A stretch of 64,000 nucleotides of DNA, taken from positions 4,468,144 through 4,532,143 of the forward strand of contig NC_009380.1 in assembly GCF_000016425.1 (NCBI RefSeq), written 5' to 3'. Positions within the stretch are counted from its first letter, which is position 1. Each line of letters opens with the position of its first letter. The translations under genes were made by a program, and so were the position numbers. Positions 23,868 through 31,776 of this stretch are shown in pieces. Under the pieces are notes generated by a model. That model was not told the DNA's origin, made no database searches, and saw only the letters and a list, made by a program, of their open reading frames with translations. This DNA is from Salinispora tropica CNB-440. GTDB taxonomy: Bacteria; Actinomycetota; Actinomycetes; Mycobacteriales; Micromonosporaceae.

Positions 23868-24596
23868 TCAGATCTTGGCGACCTGGTTGAAGTTCAGCTC
23901 CACCGGTGTCTCTCGACCGAAGATCGACACCAGCACCTTGAGCTTCTGCTGGTCAGCATTGATCTCGCTGATCGTCGCCGGCAGCGAGGCGAAGGCGCCG
24001 TCGGTGACGGTAACCGAGTCGCCAACCTCAAAGTCGAGGACCTTGACCTCGGGCTTCGCCTTCTTCTCCACCGCCTCGACTGCTGGCGCCAGCCACTTCA
24101 ACACCTCGTCAAGGCTGAGCGGCGCAGGACGGTCGGCCCGGTCGGTGGCGCCCACGAAGCCGGTCACGCCTGGCGTGTTCCGCACGCAGGAGTACGACTC
24201 GGCGGTGAGCTCCATTCGAACCAGGATGTAGCCGGGGAAGACCTTGGCCTGAACCTGGGAACGCTTGCCGTTCTTGACCTCGACCTCGTCCCGGGTCGGC
24301 ACCTCGACCTGGTAGATGTAGTCCTCCATGTCGAGGGAGGTGATCCGGGTCTCGAGGTTGGTCTTGACCTTGTTCTCGTAGCCGGCGTACGAGTGCACCA
24401 CATACCAGTCGCCCGGGGCGTAGCGCAGCTTCTGGCGCAGCTCGGCAACCGGGTCGAACTCGGGCTCCTCGGCCGGCTCGCTGGCGCTGTCGGAGAGCTC
24501 CGGCTCGCTGGCGGCCTCAACCGACATGTCACCAGCCGCGGTCGCAACCGTGGACTGCTCGTCCACGGGCTCGGCGGTCTCGTCGTACTCAGGCAC
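23868..24596 (-). CDS. nusG: Transcription termination/antitermination factor NusG
   Basis: NusG of 242 residues. The NGN domain (about 62-180) contains GDWYVVHSYAGYENKVKTNL and VFPGYILVRMEL; the C-terminal KOW domain (about 190-242) contains VGDSVTVTDGAFASLPATIS. The first 50 residues are an acidic extension usual in actinobacteria. It starts with GTG and follows secE by 38 bases. NusG links RNA polymerase to ribosomal S10 and Rho. Confidence 0.97.
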   Translation of the reverse strand: MPEYDETAEPVDEQSTVATAAGDMSVEAASEPELSDSASEPAEEPEFDPVAELRQKLRYAPGDWYVVHSYAGYENKVKTNLETRITSLDMEDYIYQVEVPTRDEVEVKNGKRSQVQAKVFPGYILVRMELTAESYSCVRNTPGVTGFVGATDRADRPAPLSLDEVLKWLAPAVEAVEKKAKPEVKVLDFEVGDSVTVTDGAFASLPATISEINADQQKLKVLVSIFGRETPVELNFNQVAKI

Positions 24597-24634
24597 GCTT
24601 GCTCACTTCCGTCACTATCAGCACAGTCAGCCGG

Positions 24635-25015
24635 TCAGCCGGGGTTACCAAAGACCCACAGCACACCCTCGGCGAAGGCGAGGTCCAGGCCAGCCACGAT
24701 CGCCAGCATCACAGCGACGAACACGATCACCACGGAGGCGTAGGTCAACAACTCCTTGCGAGTCGGCCAGATGACCTTACGCAGCTCAGCCACAACCTCG
24801 CGGACGAATCGCACGACTCGACCGATCGGCCCAACCTTGTCACCCTGGGTACGACTCTTCGGCCGGTCGACCGACTCCGCCCGGGACTGCGAGCTGGTCG
24901 CACCGTCACCCCGGGAGGCTGACTCCTCGTCGGCGTCGGCATCGCCGGCGGCGTCCAGCTCGCCGTCCAGACGCTCGTCGTCGGCATCCTCGCCACGCCG
25001 CTTGTTGTCGGCCAC
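24635..25015 (-). CDS. secE: Preprotein translocase subunit SecE
   Basis: SecE of 126 residues. The C-terminal half has the amphipathic FVREVVAELRKVIWPTRKEL segment and one membrane helix (about 95-116), which clamp SecY. Residues 1-60 are a long acidic, probably disordered extension typical of actinobacteria. It starts with GTG after GGAGGGCGAT. The 210-base gap between it and tRNA-Trp shows no other feature. Confidence 0.95.
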   Translation of the reverse strand: MADNKRRGEDADDERLDGELDAAGDADADEESASRGDGATSSQSRAESVDRPKSRTQGDKVGPIGRVVRFVREVVAELRKVIWPTRKELLTYASVVIVFVAVMLAIVAGLDLAFAEGVLWVFGNPG

Positions 25016-25225
25016 ATCGCCCTCCGTCGCGGGATGTCGGTTCGCACGCCGTCACAGCATACGCGGCGTCTGGTCACGCCGGCCGGCCCGACCGTCCGCG
25101 ACGGCCGTAGCCAGCGGTCCGAACCGGGGGCCCGAGTGTCTCGGAGCCGCCCCGCCGATACCACCACCACGGGCCGGACGCCGCCAACCGGCGACGCGAC
25201 CCACGAAACGATCAGGCCTGAGGCG

Positions 25226-25298
<73 letters not shown>

Positions 25299-25422
25299 GT
25301 GCGGCGGACGTCACCTCACCCCGCCAACAGGCCGGGCAGGGTCACGTGCCCCACGGCGGACCAGTGTACGGGTAGTGGCACGACTTTCCCAACCGGTCCA
25401 CCCCTCGCGCGTCGAAGATCGA

Positions 25423-25815
25423 TCAGCCGGGCGTCCGGATGGTCGCTCTCGCCTGCGACAACACCTTCTCCCCTCGGCAGGTCGCGGTGATGTCGATCCT
25501 GGTCAAGCCCGCATCGGTGACCTCCCGAACCGCCGCCGTCACCTCGATCTCGGTGCCCTGCTCATCATCGGGGACAACGACCGGCCGGGTGAACCGGACC
25601 CCGTAGTCGACCACCGCGTCAGCAGCGCCGGCCCACTCGGCGACGGCCCGGCCCACCAACGCCATCGTGAACATGCCGTGGGCGATCACGCCGGGCAGCC
25701 CGACCGAGGTGGCGATCCGGTCGCTCCAGTGGATCGGGTTGAAGTCTCCCGAGGCACCCGCGTAGCGGACCAGGTCCGCCCGCGTTACCCGGAAAGTCTT
25801 GGTTGGCAGCTCCAT
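25423..25815 (-). CDS. hadB: (3R)-hydroxyacyl dehydratase subunit HadB-like, MaoC/hot-dog fold
   Basis: A 130-residue hot-dog protein. The catalytic pattern of R-specific hydratases is visible: YAGASGDFNPIHWSD with the Asp/His dyad, then GVIAHGMFTMALVG. By family knowledge HadB is the catalytic subunit that pairs with HadA to dehydrate (3R)-hydroxyacyl-ACP in mycobacterial FAS-II; the substrate in this organism is not known. The ATG at 25815 is one base after the hadA stop codon, so the two are translated together. Confidence 0.82.
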   Translation of the reverse strand: MELPTKTFRVTRADLVRYAGASGDFNPIHWSDRIATSVGLPGVIAHGMFTMALVGRAVAEWAGAADAVVDYGVRFTRPVVVPDDEQGTEIEVTAAVREVTDAGLTRIDITATCRGEKVLSQARATIRTPG

Positions 25816-25816
25816 C

Positions 25817-26263
25817 TCAGCCCTCCCCCCGTACGACGATCTTCGACCAGACGGTGACCACCGACTCACCGTCGGGCGTGGTGACCTCGGTGCGGGTGGT
25901 CAGGAACCCGTGACCGCCGCGGGTGCTGACATCCTCGATGGTGTTGACGCAGACCAGCTCGTCCCCCGCCACGACCGGGCGGGTGTAGGCAAAGCGCTGA
26001 TCGCCGTGAACCACCCGGCTGTAGTCGACACCGAGGTCCGGATCCTCAACGATCTGGCGGGTGGCGGCCATGGTGACCAGGACCGGAAACGTCGGCGGGG
26101 CGACCACGTCCGGATGGCCGAGCGCGCGAGCGGCAGTCGGATCGTGGTGGGCCGGTTCGGTAGCGCCGATCGCGGTCGCGAACTCACGAATCTTCTCTCG
26201 GCCCACCTGATAGGGGGCGGTCGGCGGATAGGTCCGGCCGACGAAGGAGGGGTCCAGGGACAT
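25817..26263 (-). CDS. hadA: FAS1-like dehydratase subunit HadA-like
   Basis: A 148-residue MaoC-like N-terminal type (FAS1-like dehydratase) protein. It starts MSLDPSFVGRTYPPTAPYQV and has PPTFPVLVTMAATRQIVEDP and HGDQRFAYTRPVVAGDELV. HadA supplies the substrate-binding half of the heterodimer and lacks the catalytic His of HadB. The rpmG-hadA-hadB order next to secE matches other actinobacteria, where the role is acyl-chain dehydration. Confidence 0.82.
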   Translation of the reverse strand: MSLDPSFVGRTYPPTAPYQVGREKIREFATAIGATEPAHHDPTAARALGHPDVVAPPTFPVLVTMAATRQIVEDPDLGVDYSRVVHGDQRFAYTRPVVAGDELVCVNTIEDVSTRGGHGFLTTRTEVTTPDGESVVTVWSKIVVRGEG

Positions 26264-26375
26264 GCCGCGAAAATACACGCAGAACACGGCCGCCGATCCA
26301 CCCGACCGGCGGTGTCAAAGCCACGCGGGTCGGAGAATCGGCGACCGTGGGTGTCTCAGCGGCAGACCGCCAAGG

Positions 26376-26543
26376 TCAGCGGGTCTCGCGGTGGATCGTG
26401 TGCCGGCCCTCGCGCGGGCAGAACTTCTTCAGCTCGATACGGTCCGGGTCGTTACGCCGGTTCTTGCGCGTGATGTAGTTGCGCTCCTTGCACTCCACAC
26501 ACGCCAAAGTGATCTTCGGCCGGACATCGGTCGCCTTCGCCAC
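26376..26543 (-). CDS. rpmG: 50S ribosomal protein L33
   Basis: A 55-residue L33: VAKATDVRPKITLACVECKE, then RNYITRKNRRNDPDR, then IELKKFCPREGRHTIHRETR. It starts with GTG (26541-26543). The zinc ribbon is incomplete: CxxC near residue 15 and one Cys at about 42 are present, but the position of the fourth Cys (CPxC in most relatives) is Glu. A promoter-like site lies about 50 bases upstream. Confidence 0.93.
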   Translation of the reverse strand: MAKATDVRPKITLACVECKERNYITRKNRRNDPDRIELKKFCPREGRHTIHRETR

Positions 26544-26588
26544 GGCGGAGTGCCTTCCTCGTTAATGGGTGACAACTACGGGCGCATC

Positions 26589-26618
26589 AGCCTACGTGCT
26601 GAGCACGTGGACATGCAA
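26589..26618 (-). promoter_or_regulatory. rpmG promoter-like site
   Basis: TTGCAT (26613-26618) and TAGGCT (26589-26594) are 18 bases apart on the minus strand, about 45 bases before the rpmG start. The spacer contains the palindrome ACGTGCTGAGCACGT (26594-26608), a possible operator overlapping the -10. Confidence 0.5.
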
Positions 26619-26620
26619 AG

Positions 26621-26639
26621 CGGGCGCCAAAAGCGCCCG
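26621..26639 (-). terminator. Terminator between tRNA-Met and rpmG
   Basis: A 7-bp stem (CGGGCGC and GCGCCCG) with the loop CAAAA lies about 40 bases past the 3' end of tRNA-Met and is followed on the minus strand by CUUUGC. It probably ends the tRNA transcript and abuts the rpmG -35 box. Confidence 0.6.
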
Positions 26640-26676
26640 TCCCATCATCCGCCGGGTGAGGCCCGATGGACGAAAG

Positions 26677-26749
26677 TAGCGGTGGCCGGACTTGAACCGG
26701 CGACACAGCGATTATGAGCCGCTTGCTCTGCCACCTGAGCTACACCGCC
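26677..26749 (-). tRNA. tRNA-Met (CAT)
   Basis: A 73-base cloverleaf: acceptor GGCGGTG with CACCGCT (first pair G-U), D-arm AGCTCAGGTGGCAGAGC, anticodon loop CTCATAA giving CAT, T-arm CCGGTTCAAGTCCGG. The first pair is present, so this looks like an elongator, not an initiator. The 3' CCA is not encoded. A CAT anticodon could also belong to a lysidine-modified Ile tRNA, but the Met form fits better. Confidence 0.9.
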
Positions 26750-26773
26750 GGGTGGGTCCAGCCGGACCCTCTG

Positions 26774-26846
26774 AGCCCCCTTACGGAATCGAACCGTAGA
26801 CCTTCTCCTTACCATGGAGACGCTCTGCCGACTGAGCTAAGGGGGC
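26774..26846 (-). tRNA. tRNA-Thr (GGT)
   Basis: A 73-base cloverleaf: acceptor GCCCCCT with AGGGGGC, D-arm AGCTCAGTCGGCAGAGC, anticodon loop ATGGTAA giving GGT, T-arm ACGGTTCGATTCCGT. The 3' CCA is not encoded. It is 24 bases upstream of tRNA-Met, likely on the same transcript. Confidence 0.95.
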
Positions 26847-26878
26847 CTGCGCAACCACTCGGTGGCCGTGCAGAGGTA

Positions 26879-26907
26879 AGCCTACACGGCGGGATCGCGG
26901 AGCTGAA
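26879..26907 (-). promoter_or_regulatory. Possible tRNA-Thr/tRNA-Met promoter
   Basis: On the minus strand TTCAGC (26902-26907) and TAGGCT (26879-26884) are 17 bases apart, about 35 bases before tRNA-Thr. The -10 is identical to the one before rpmG. The -35 is weak. Confidence 0.4.
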
Positions 26908-26938
26908 ATCGGATCCCCCGGCAGCCCCTGGACGCCAC

Positions 26939-29467
26939 TCACGGCACGACCCGAAGTCGTGGCGGCTCCCCCGCCGCCACCGCCTCCGACTCCACCTGGG
27001 CGCCGAACCACGCCTCCAGCCGCTCATAGGGCAACGGGCGGCTGAACAGGAACCCCTGCCCGTACTCACACCCAATGTCCTGGAGGAGTTCCAAGGTCAA
27101 CTCGCTCTCCACGCCCTCGGCAACCACTGCAAGGCCGAACTGCTGGGAGAGCGTGACCACCGCGTTGACGATGGCCAGGTCTCCGGGGTCGGTCGCCATC
27201 CCCTGCACAAACCGGCGATCGACCTTCACCTCGTGCACGGGGAGCCGGCGCAGGTGCACAAGCGACAAGTCACCCGTGCCAAAGTCATCCACCGACAGGC
27301 GGACTCCCAACTCACGCAGGCACCGCAGGATCGGAATGGGGCGGTCGGTGCCGTCCAGCACCCCGGACTCCCGAATCTCCAACGTGAGCCGCTGCGGCGG
27401 CACGCCGTACTCCTCGAGCAGTTCCCGCACCCGCTCCGGGAAGTGCCGGTCGGTCAGCGTACGCGGGGAGAGGTTGACCGCGACGGAGAGCGGGTGACCA
27501 CCGTGCGCCCAGTCACGGCTACGCCGTAGCCCCTCCCGGAGTACGAACTCGGTGAGCCGCCCCAGTTGACCGATGTGCTCCGCGACCGCCACGAAGTCCT
27601 CCGGCGAGACTGACCCGTGGGCGCCGCCCTCCCAGCGGGCAAGGCACTCGACGCCGACCAACCGCCGATCCCGCAGGTTGACCTTGGGCTGGAAGTACAC
27701 CTCCAACTCATTGTTGTCCAGGGCCCGCCGCAGGTCACCGGCGAGACCAAGCCGCCGCAACGACCGGGACTCCAGCGCCGGATTGAACAGTTGGACGTTC
27801 CCCGAGGCGGACCTGGCCGCCGTCACGGCCAGATCGGCCCGCTGCAGCAGCACGGCGGCCCCACTGCCGTGATCCGGGTGGACGGTGATACCCACCGCCG
27901 TATCCACGTCGAGGGCGAGCCCGTCGAAGGTCACCACAGCCCGGATCTGCTCCCGCATCCGAGCCGCCAGGTCCCGGGCCTCAGCGGCGTCCGCCAGCCG
28001 GAGGGTCACGAGAAACTCGTCCCCGCCAACCCGACCCACCAGCGCAGAGGACGGCGCACGGGACCGAAGCCGCGCGGCGACCTCGACCAACACCTTGTCC
28101 CCAGCGGCGCGCCCGAGGGACTCGTTGACCTCGCGGAGTCGATCCACGTCGAAGAGCAGCAGCGCCACCACCTCGCCCGGCGCTCGGATCTTGACCGCCT
28201 CGTCGAGTGCCTCGGTGACTCGCCGCCGGTTGGGCAGCTTGGTGAGCGTGTCGTGGTAGGCGTCGTACCGCAGCCGGTCGACCAGCCGGGAATTCTCGAG
28301 TGCGACCGCGGTGTGCGCGGCGACGGTCTCGAAGACGGGGATGTCCTCCGGGGTGAAGTGACCGCCGTCACTGAGCCGGTTGACGACCTCCAGTGTGCCG
28401 ATGACGGCCTTTCCCGACCGCAACGGAACGACGATCACGTCCTTCACCCCGTGCCCGGCCAGATCCCGCGAGATGTCGGGAAATTTCGGAAGAGCCCGCC
28501 CGGCGGCGAGGGTCTCACCGGACTCCCGGACCTGCTCACGCAGGTCAGCAGGGGTCGGTGCGACATCGAGCAGGCCCCGGTCGTCCACCCGGGCGCTGAG
28601 CAACATCTCGGGATAGCGCCCCAGCGCGGGGAGCCACAGGGTCGCGTACTCGGCCTGCATCAGCGCCCGGATTCGGCCAAGCAGGACGTCGGCGATGGCG
28701 CCTTCCCGACCACCCTCGGTCATCGCCCGGGTCAGCTCGTACATGCTACTGAGCATGCGATGCTGCCGGAGGAACTGCGCGTACGACCGGTATATCACCA
28801 CCATCGCGACGGCCAGCACGGCGATCAACAACATCGACCACCAGGTCGACTCCAACGCCAGCAGCAGGACCAGACCGATCAACACGTTGATGGAGTTGAC
28901 CAGCAGCGGCACCGGGGACCTGCGGAACAACTCCCAGCCGGCCTGCCAGCCGTGCAACAGACTCACGACTCCACTGATCGCGATCAGGGAAACCACCGAG
29001 TTCACCGTCACCGCGGCGAACAGGACCGCCCACGTCCGAGGACCGACTCCATCAACGCCGGAGAGCCCAACCAGGACGACGCCACCGAGTGAGGCGGCCG
29101 CACCCTTGCAGGCCACGTTGAACCAGACCTTCACCGCGGCGAGCCGACGCCAGTACTGCGCGACAATGGCGGACAGCACCATGATCGCCACAACTGTCAA
29201 CGGCGGCAGGTAGTAGAAAGCCAGCACGAGTGGGATCTCGGTGGCGATCACCTCGAGCGCCTGGCGGCGTACGACGATCTGCAGGACGTGCGTGCTCGCC
29301 GCGACCATCGCGACGAGCAGAGCCGTGGTGATGGTTAGGTTGCCGAGCGACGACTCGGTCGCGAGCGCCAGGACGACGGTACAAAACACCGCAACCATCG
29401 CCAGTGGGGCGGTGATCAGCCAGACCTGCTCGGTGGTCCTACGCACCGGCGGGGAACTGTCTGACAT
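26939..29467 (-). CDS. Membrane GAF-GGDEF-EAL cyclic-di-GMP protein
   Basis: An 842-residue protein. Residues about 15-235 hold seven or eight hydrophobic helices, a membrane sensory region. A GAF-like domain follows (about 255-390), then a GGDEF domain with intact RVGGDEF, then an EAL-type domain with VNLSPRTL, DDFGTGDLSL, KVDRRFV and AEGVES; the signature itself is ECL rather than EAL. It could make cyclic-di-GMP, degrade it or both; most metal ligands look present. It starts with ATG and is 35 bases after the 48-residue membrane protein gene. Confidence 0.9.
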   Translation of the reverse strand: MSDSSPPVRRTTEQVWLITAPLAMVAVFCTVVLALATESSLGNLTITTALLVAMVAASTHVLQIVVRRQALEVIATEIPLVLAFYYLPPLTVVAIMVLSAIVAQYWRRLAAVKVWFNVACKGAAASLGGVVLVGLSGVDGVGPRTWAVLFAAVTVNSVVSLIAISGVVSLLHGWQAGWELFRRSPVPLLVNSINVLIGLVLLLALESTWWSMLLIAVLAVAMVVIYRSYAQFLRQHRMLSSMYELTRAMTEGGREGAIADVLLGRIRALMQAEYATLWLPALGRYPEMLLSARVDDRGLLDVAPTPADLREQVRESGETLAAGRALPKFPDISRDLAGHGVKDVIVVPLRSGKAVIGTLEVVNRLSDGGHFTPEDIPVFETVAAHTAVALENSRLVDRLRYDAYHDTLTKLPNRRRVTEALDEAVKIRAPGEVVALLLFDVDRLREVNESLGRAAGDKVLVEVAARLRSRAPSSALVGRVGGDEFLVTLRLADAAEARDLAARMREQIRAVVTFDGLALDVDTAVGITVHPDHGSGAAVLLQRADLAVTAARSASGNVQLFNPALESRSLRRLGLAGDLRRALDNNELEVYFQPKVNLRDRRLVGVECLARWEGGAHGSVSPEDFVAVAEHIGQLGRLTEFVLREGLRRSRDWAHGGHPLSVAVNLSPRTLTDRHFPERVRELLEEYGVPPQRLTLEIRESGVLDGTDRPIPILRCLRELGVRLSVDDFGTGDLSLVHLRRLPVHEVKVDRRFVQGMATDPGDLAIVNAVVTLSQQFGLAVVAEGVESELTLELLQDIGCEYGQGFLFSRPLPYERLEAWFGAQVESEAVAAGEPPRLRVVP

Positions 29468-29502
29468 ACCGCCTCCTGGTCGGCGGTGCGGACGCTAGCG
29501 AA

Positions 29503-29649
29503 CTACTGCCCTTCCTCCGAAGCGGGGGCGCTCCAGCTGAAGTCGGCAAGCTGGGCGCTCGAATCCAGGGCCAGCAGGCCACCCGCGAAAGCAGCCACAA
29601 CCGCGAACGCGAGGACGGCACCACGCCAGCGGCGCGTCGTTTCAGACAT
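29503..29649 (-). CDS. 48-residue single-helix membrane protein
   Basis: A small gene: MSETTRRWRGAVLAFAVVAA then FAGGLLALDSSAQLADFSWS and APASEEGQ. It has an Arg-rich N-terminus, one membrane helix at about 11-28 and an acidic outside tail. CAGGAG lies eight bases before the ATG. It ends 35 bases before the cyclic-di-GMP protein, so the two are likely co-transcribed. I do not know the family; it could be a small regulator of its membrane neighbour or an exported peptide. Confidence 0.65.
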   Translation of the reverse strand: MSETTRRWRGAVLAFAVVAAFAGGLLALDSSAQLADFSWSAPASEEGQ

Positions 29650-29899
29650 AAGTGAACTCCTGTCGAGGGGACCGGAGGTTGTAACCGGTGCCACGATGGT
29701 GCCACACGTGAATCGCCCGGCAAAGCCACCGGGGCCACTACCACAGCCAAACGAAAGGCCCGGCTGAACGGACTCATACGGACAGCACGGGACGAAACCG
29801 ATCCTTACCATCACCTGCCGCTGTCCAGCCACGGCGCCCTCGGGTGCAGCTCGACGGTTCCGGGGTATGTCAACCGCCATGCCAAAACAGGAGAGGTCA

Positions 29900-30331
29900 G
29901 TGGACGCGGAACACTCCCGGCCGGCAGGGGTCAGTGACACAACCGTCGAAGCGCTGGGCGAGTTGAGCGAGGCGTTGGAGAAGATTCATCGAGTACGCGG
30001 CCACCTCTATTCCGCACACCAGCTCGTCGGCGGAGCAGATCTCACCCTCGACCGGGTGGTGCGGCTGCTCCGGGAGGCCGGGCACGACGACATGGCCGAC
30101 CGGGTCGAGCATGAGCTGCTGGGCCGCAACGTGCTACCCGGACGGTGGACGTTCCAGGTCGTGGAGGAGTTCGACGACGGCTACTACGCGACGTTCCAGG
30201 ACATCGAGCGGGACACCCGGGAACGCCTGGCCGGCGGGCGGCGACACATCTACGAGGCGGAGATGAAACAGCGGCGCCGCACCCACGGATTGCCGGGGCA
30301 CGAGGCCACGCCGGAGACCGGAGCGGAGTGA
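29900..30331 (+). CDS. Conserved actinobacterial hypothetical protein
   Basis: A 143-residue soluble protein without a name known to me. An N-terminal helical part (ALGELSEALEKIHRVRGHLY) is followed by DDMADRVEHELLGRNVLPGR and WTFQVVEEFDDGYY, ending with a basic segment MKQRRRTHG. I chose the GTG at 29900 because AGGAGAGG sits just before it; ATGs at 29867 or 29879 would add 11 or 7 residues. It faces the cyclic-di-GMP operon divergently. Confidence 0.65.
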   Translation: MDAEHSRPAGVSDTTVEALGELSEALEKIHRVRGHLYSAHQLVGGADLTLDRVVRLLREAGHDDMADRVEHELLGRNVLPGRWTFQVVEEFDDGYYATFQDIERDTRERLAGGRRHIYEAEMKQRRRTHGLPGHEATPETGAE

Positions 30332-30360
30332 TCCGGCACGGGCAGCGCCACCTGGACTGC

Positions 30361-31593
30361 TCATCGGTCGACGGAGGTGGTGTTCAGTCCGAAGCGACTG
30401 GTACGCAGCGGCGCGGACCGTAGGCCCAGCAGCCCAACGCAGCTCGTGGCCGCTGCGCAGATCAGGATCGCCACCGCCGCTCCGCGGTGATCGACGATGA
30501 GGCCGAGCACATTAACCATGATCAACGAAGCCAGGCTCTGCACCAGTGTCAGCAGGGCCTGAATGCGAGAGAGGTGAGTGTCCGGAGTCACGCCGAGGAT
30601 CAGCGGACCCAGGTGCGAGGCGAAGAGCCCACTCCCGAACCCCATGATCAGCCCCACGCCGACGGCGATCCCCACAGTGGAGGAGAGCGCCAGCCCAGCA
30701 ACTCCAGCACCAGCGATCAATAGGCCGCAGGCAGCGAGTAGACCGGGCCGGCCGAGCGGGCCGCGACGCACGACAGCCAGGGTGACGATGGCCATACCAA
30801 CGCCCTGCGCCCCAAAGATCAGACCACCAGCCGCCGCCCCCCAGTCCTCCGCCCGCGCAAGCAGTGGGACCAGCAACGGAAGCACCGGAAGCAGGAAACC
30901 TGCCGCGGCCCCGGTCAGCGTTAGCCCGGGACGCAGGACCGGATCACGGAAGCCGACGCGGATGCTGTCGACCGCGTCGCGCACAACCCCTCCGCTGCGC
31001 GCGGTGGCGGGCCCGTTGTACCGAGGCCGGATGATGATCAGAAGCGTCAGCACCGCGGCGAAGGTCACCGCGTTGACCAGGGCGGCCCCCGCCAACCCGG
31101 CCAACCCGACGAGAACGCCGCCGAGCGGACCGCCGCCCATGGCGACCAGCTGACCGCCAACCTGGCGCAACGCCAGGGCCTGCGAAAGTTGGTCCTGGCT
31201 TACCAGCCGTCGCGGCATCGATCCGGACGCTGGCAGATAGAAGGCGTCCGCGACCCCCACGGCGACGCCGGCGGCGATCAGCAGCCAGGGCGGCGCCCCG
31301 AGGTGGTAGGCCGACGCCGCCAGGGCGACGGAGAAGACAAGCATCACGGCATCGCCGATGATGAGAACTCGACGGGCACTCACCCGGTCCCCGACCGCTC
31401 CACCTATCAGGAGCAGCAGCACCCGCGGCAGCGTGATGGCGGTGAGAACAAGACCGGCGACGGCACCGCCGTGCGCACTCGCCTCCCAACCGAGGGCGAA
31501 GTAGAAGAGCGAGTTGCCCAGCAGCGAGGCGAGGATCCCGGCGAGCCAGAGCAGGTACGAGGTGGGCAGTCGCCGCCCCGCCGTTACGCCCAC
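30361..31593 (-). CDS. MFS transporter
   Basis: About 410 residues with 10-12 hydrophobic helices. The loop between helices 2 and 3 has GGAVGDRVSARRVLIIGDAV, the MFS motif A pattern, and the first helix is WLAGILASLLGNSLFYFALG. This resembles the major facilitator drug/solute exporter family; the substrate is not predictable. The start is uncertain: the GTG at 31593 lacks a good ribosome site, and a TTG at 31626 is possible. The long open frame above is antisense to mqnD. Confidence 0.8.
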   Translation of the reverse strand: MGVTAGRRLPTSYLLWLAGILASLLGNSLFYFALGWEASAHGGAVAGLVLTAITLPRVLLLLIGGAVGDRVSARRVLIIGDAVMLVFSVALAASAYHLGAPPWLLIAAGVAVGVADAFYLPASGSMPRRLVSQDQLSQALALRQVGGQLVAMGGGPLGGVLVGLAGLAGAALVNAVTFAAVLTLLIIIRPRYNGPATARSGGVVRDAVDSIRVGFRDPVLRPGLTLTGAAAGFLLPVLPLLVPLLARAEDWGAAAGGLIFGAQGVGMAIVTLAVVRRGPLGRPGLLAACGLLIAGAGVAGLALSSTVGIAVGVGLIMGFGSGLFASHLGPLILGVTPDTHLSRIQALLTLVQSLASLIMVNVLGLIVDHRGAAVAILICAAATSCVGLLGLRSAPLRTSRFGLNTTSVDR

Positions 31594-31776
31594 ACCACCC
31601 GGAGGTAGGTCTTCGAGGGCGATCAAGCTGTTCCGCGGCCTGGTGATGAGTGCCTCCGATCTAGCGCAAGCTGCCCGGTTCAGGCCACCACCAGAAGGCG
31701 GACCGAACGCGTGACCGACGCCAACCTCGAGGTCAGTCCGGGCAGCGGAAAATCTGGGCGAGGCTACCGTTGGCCT

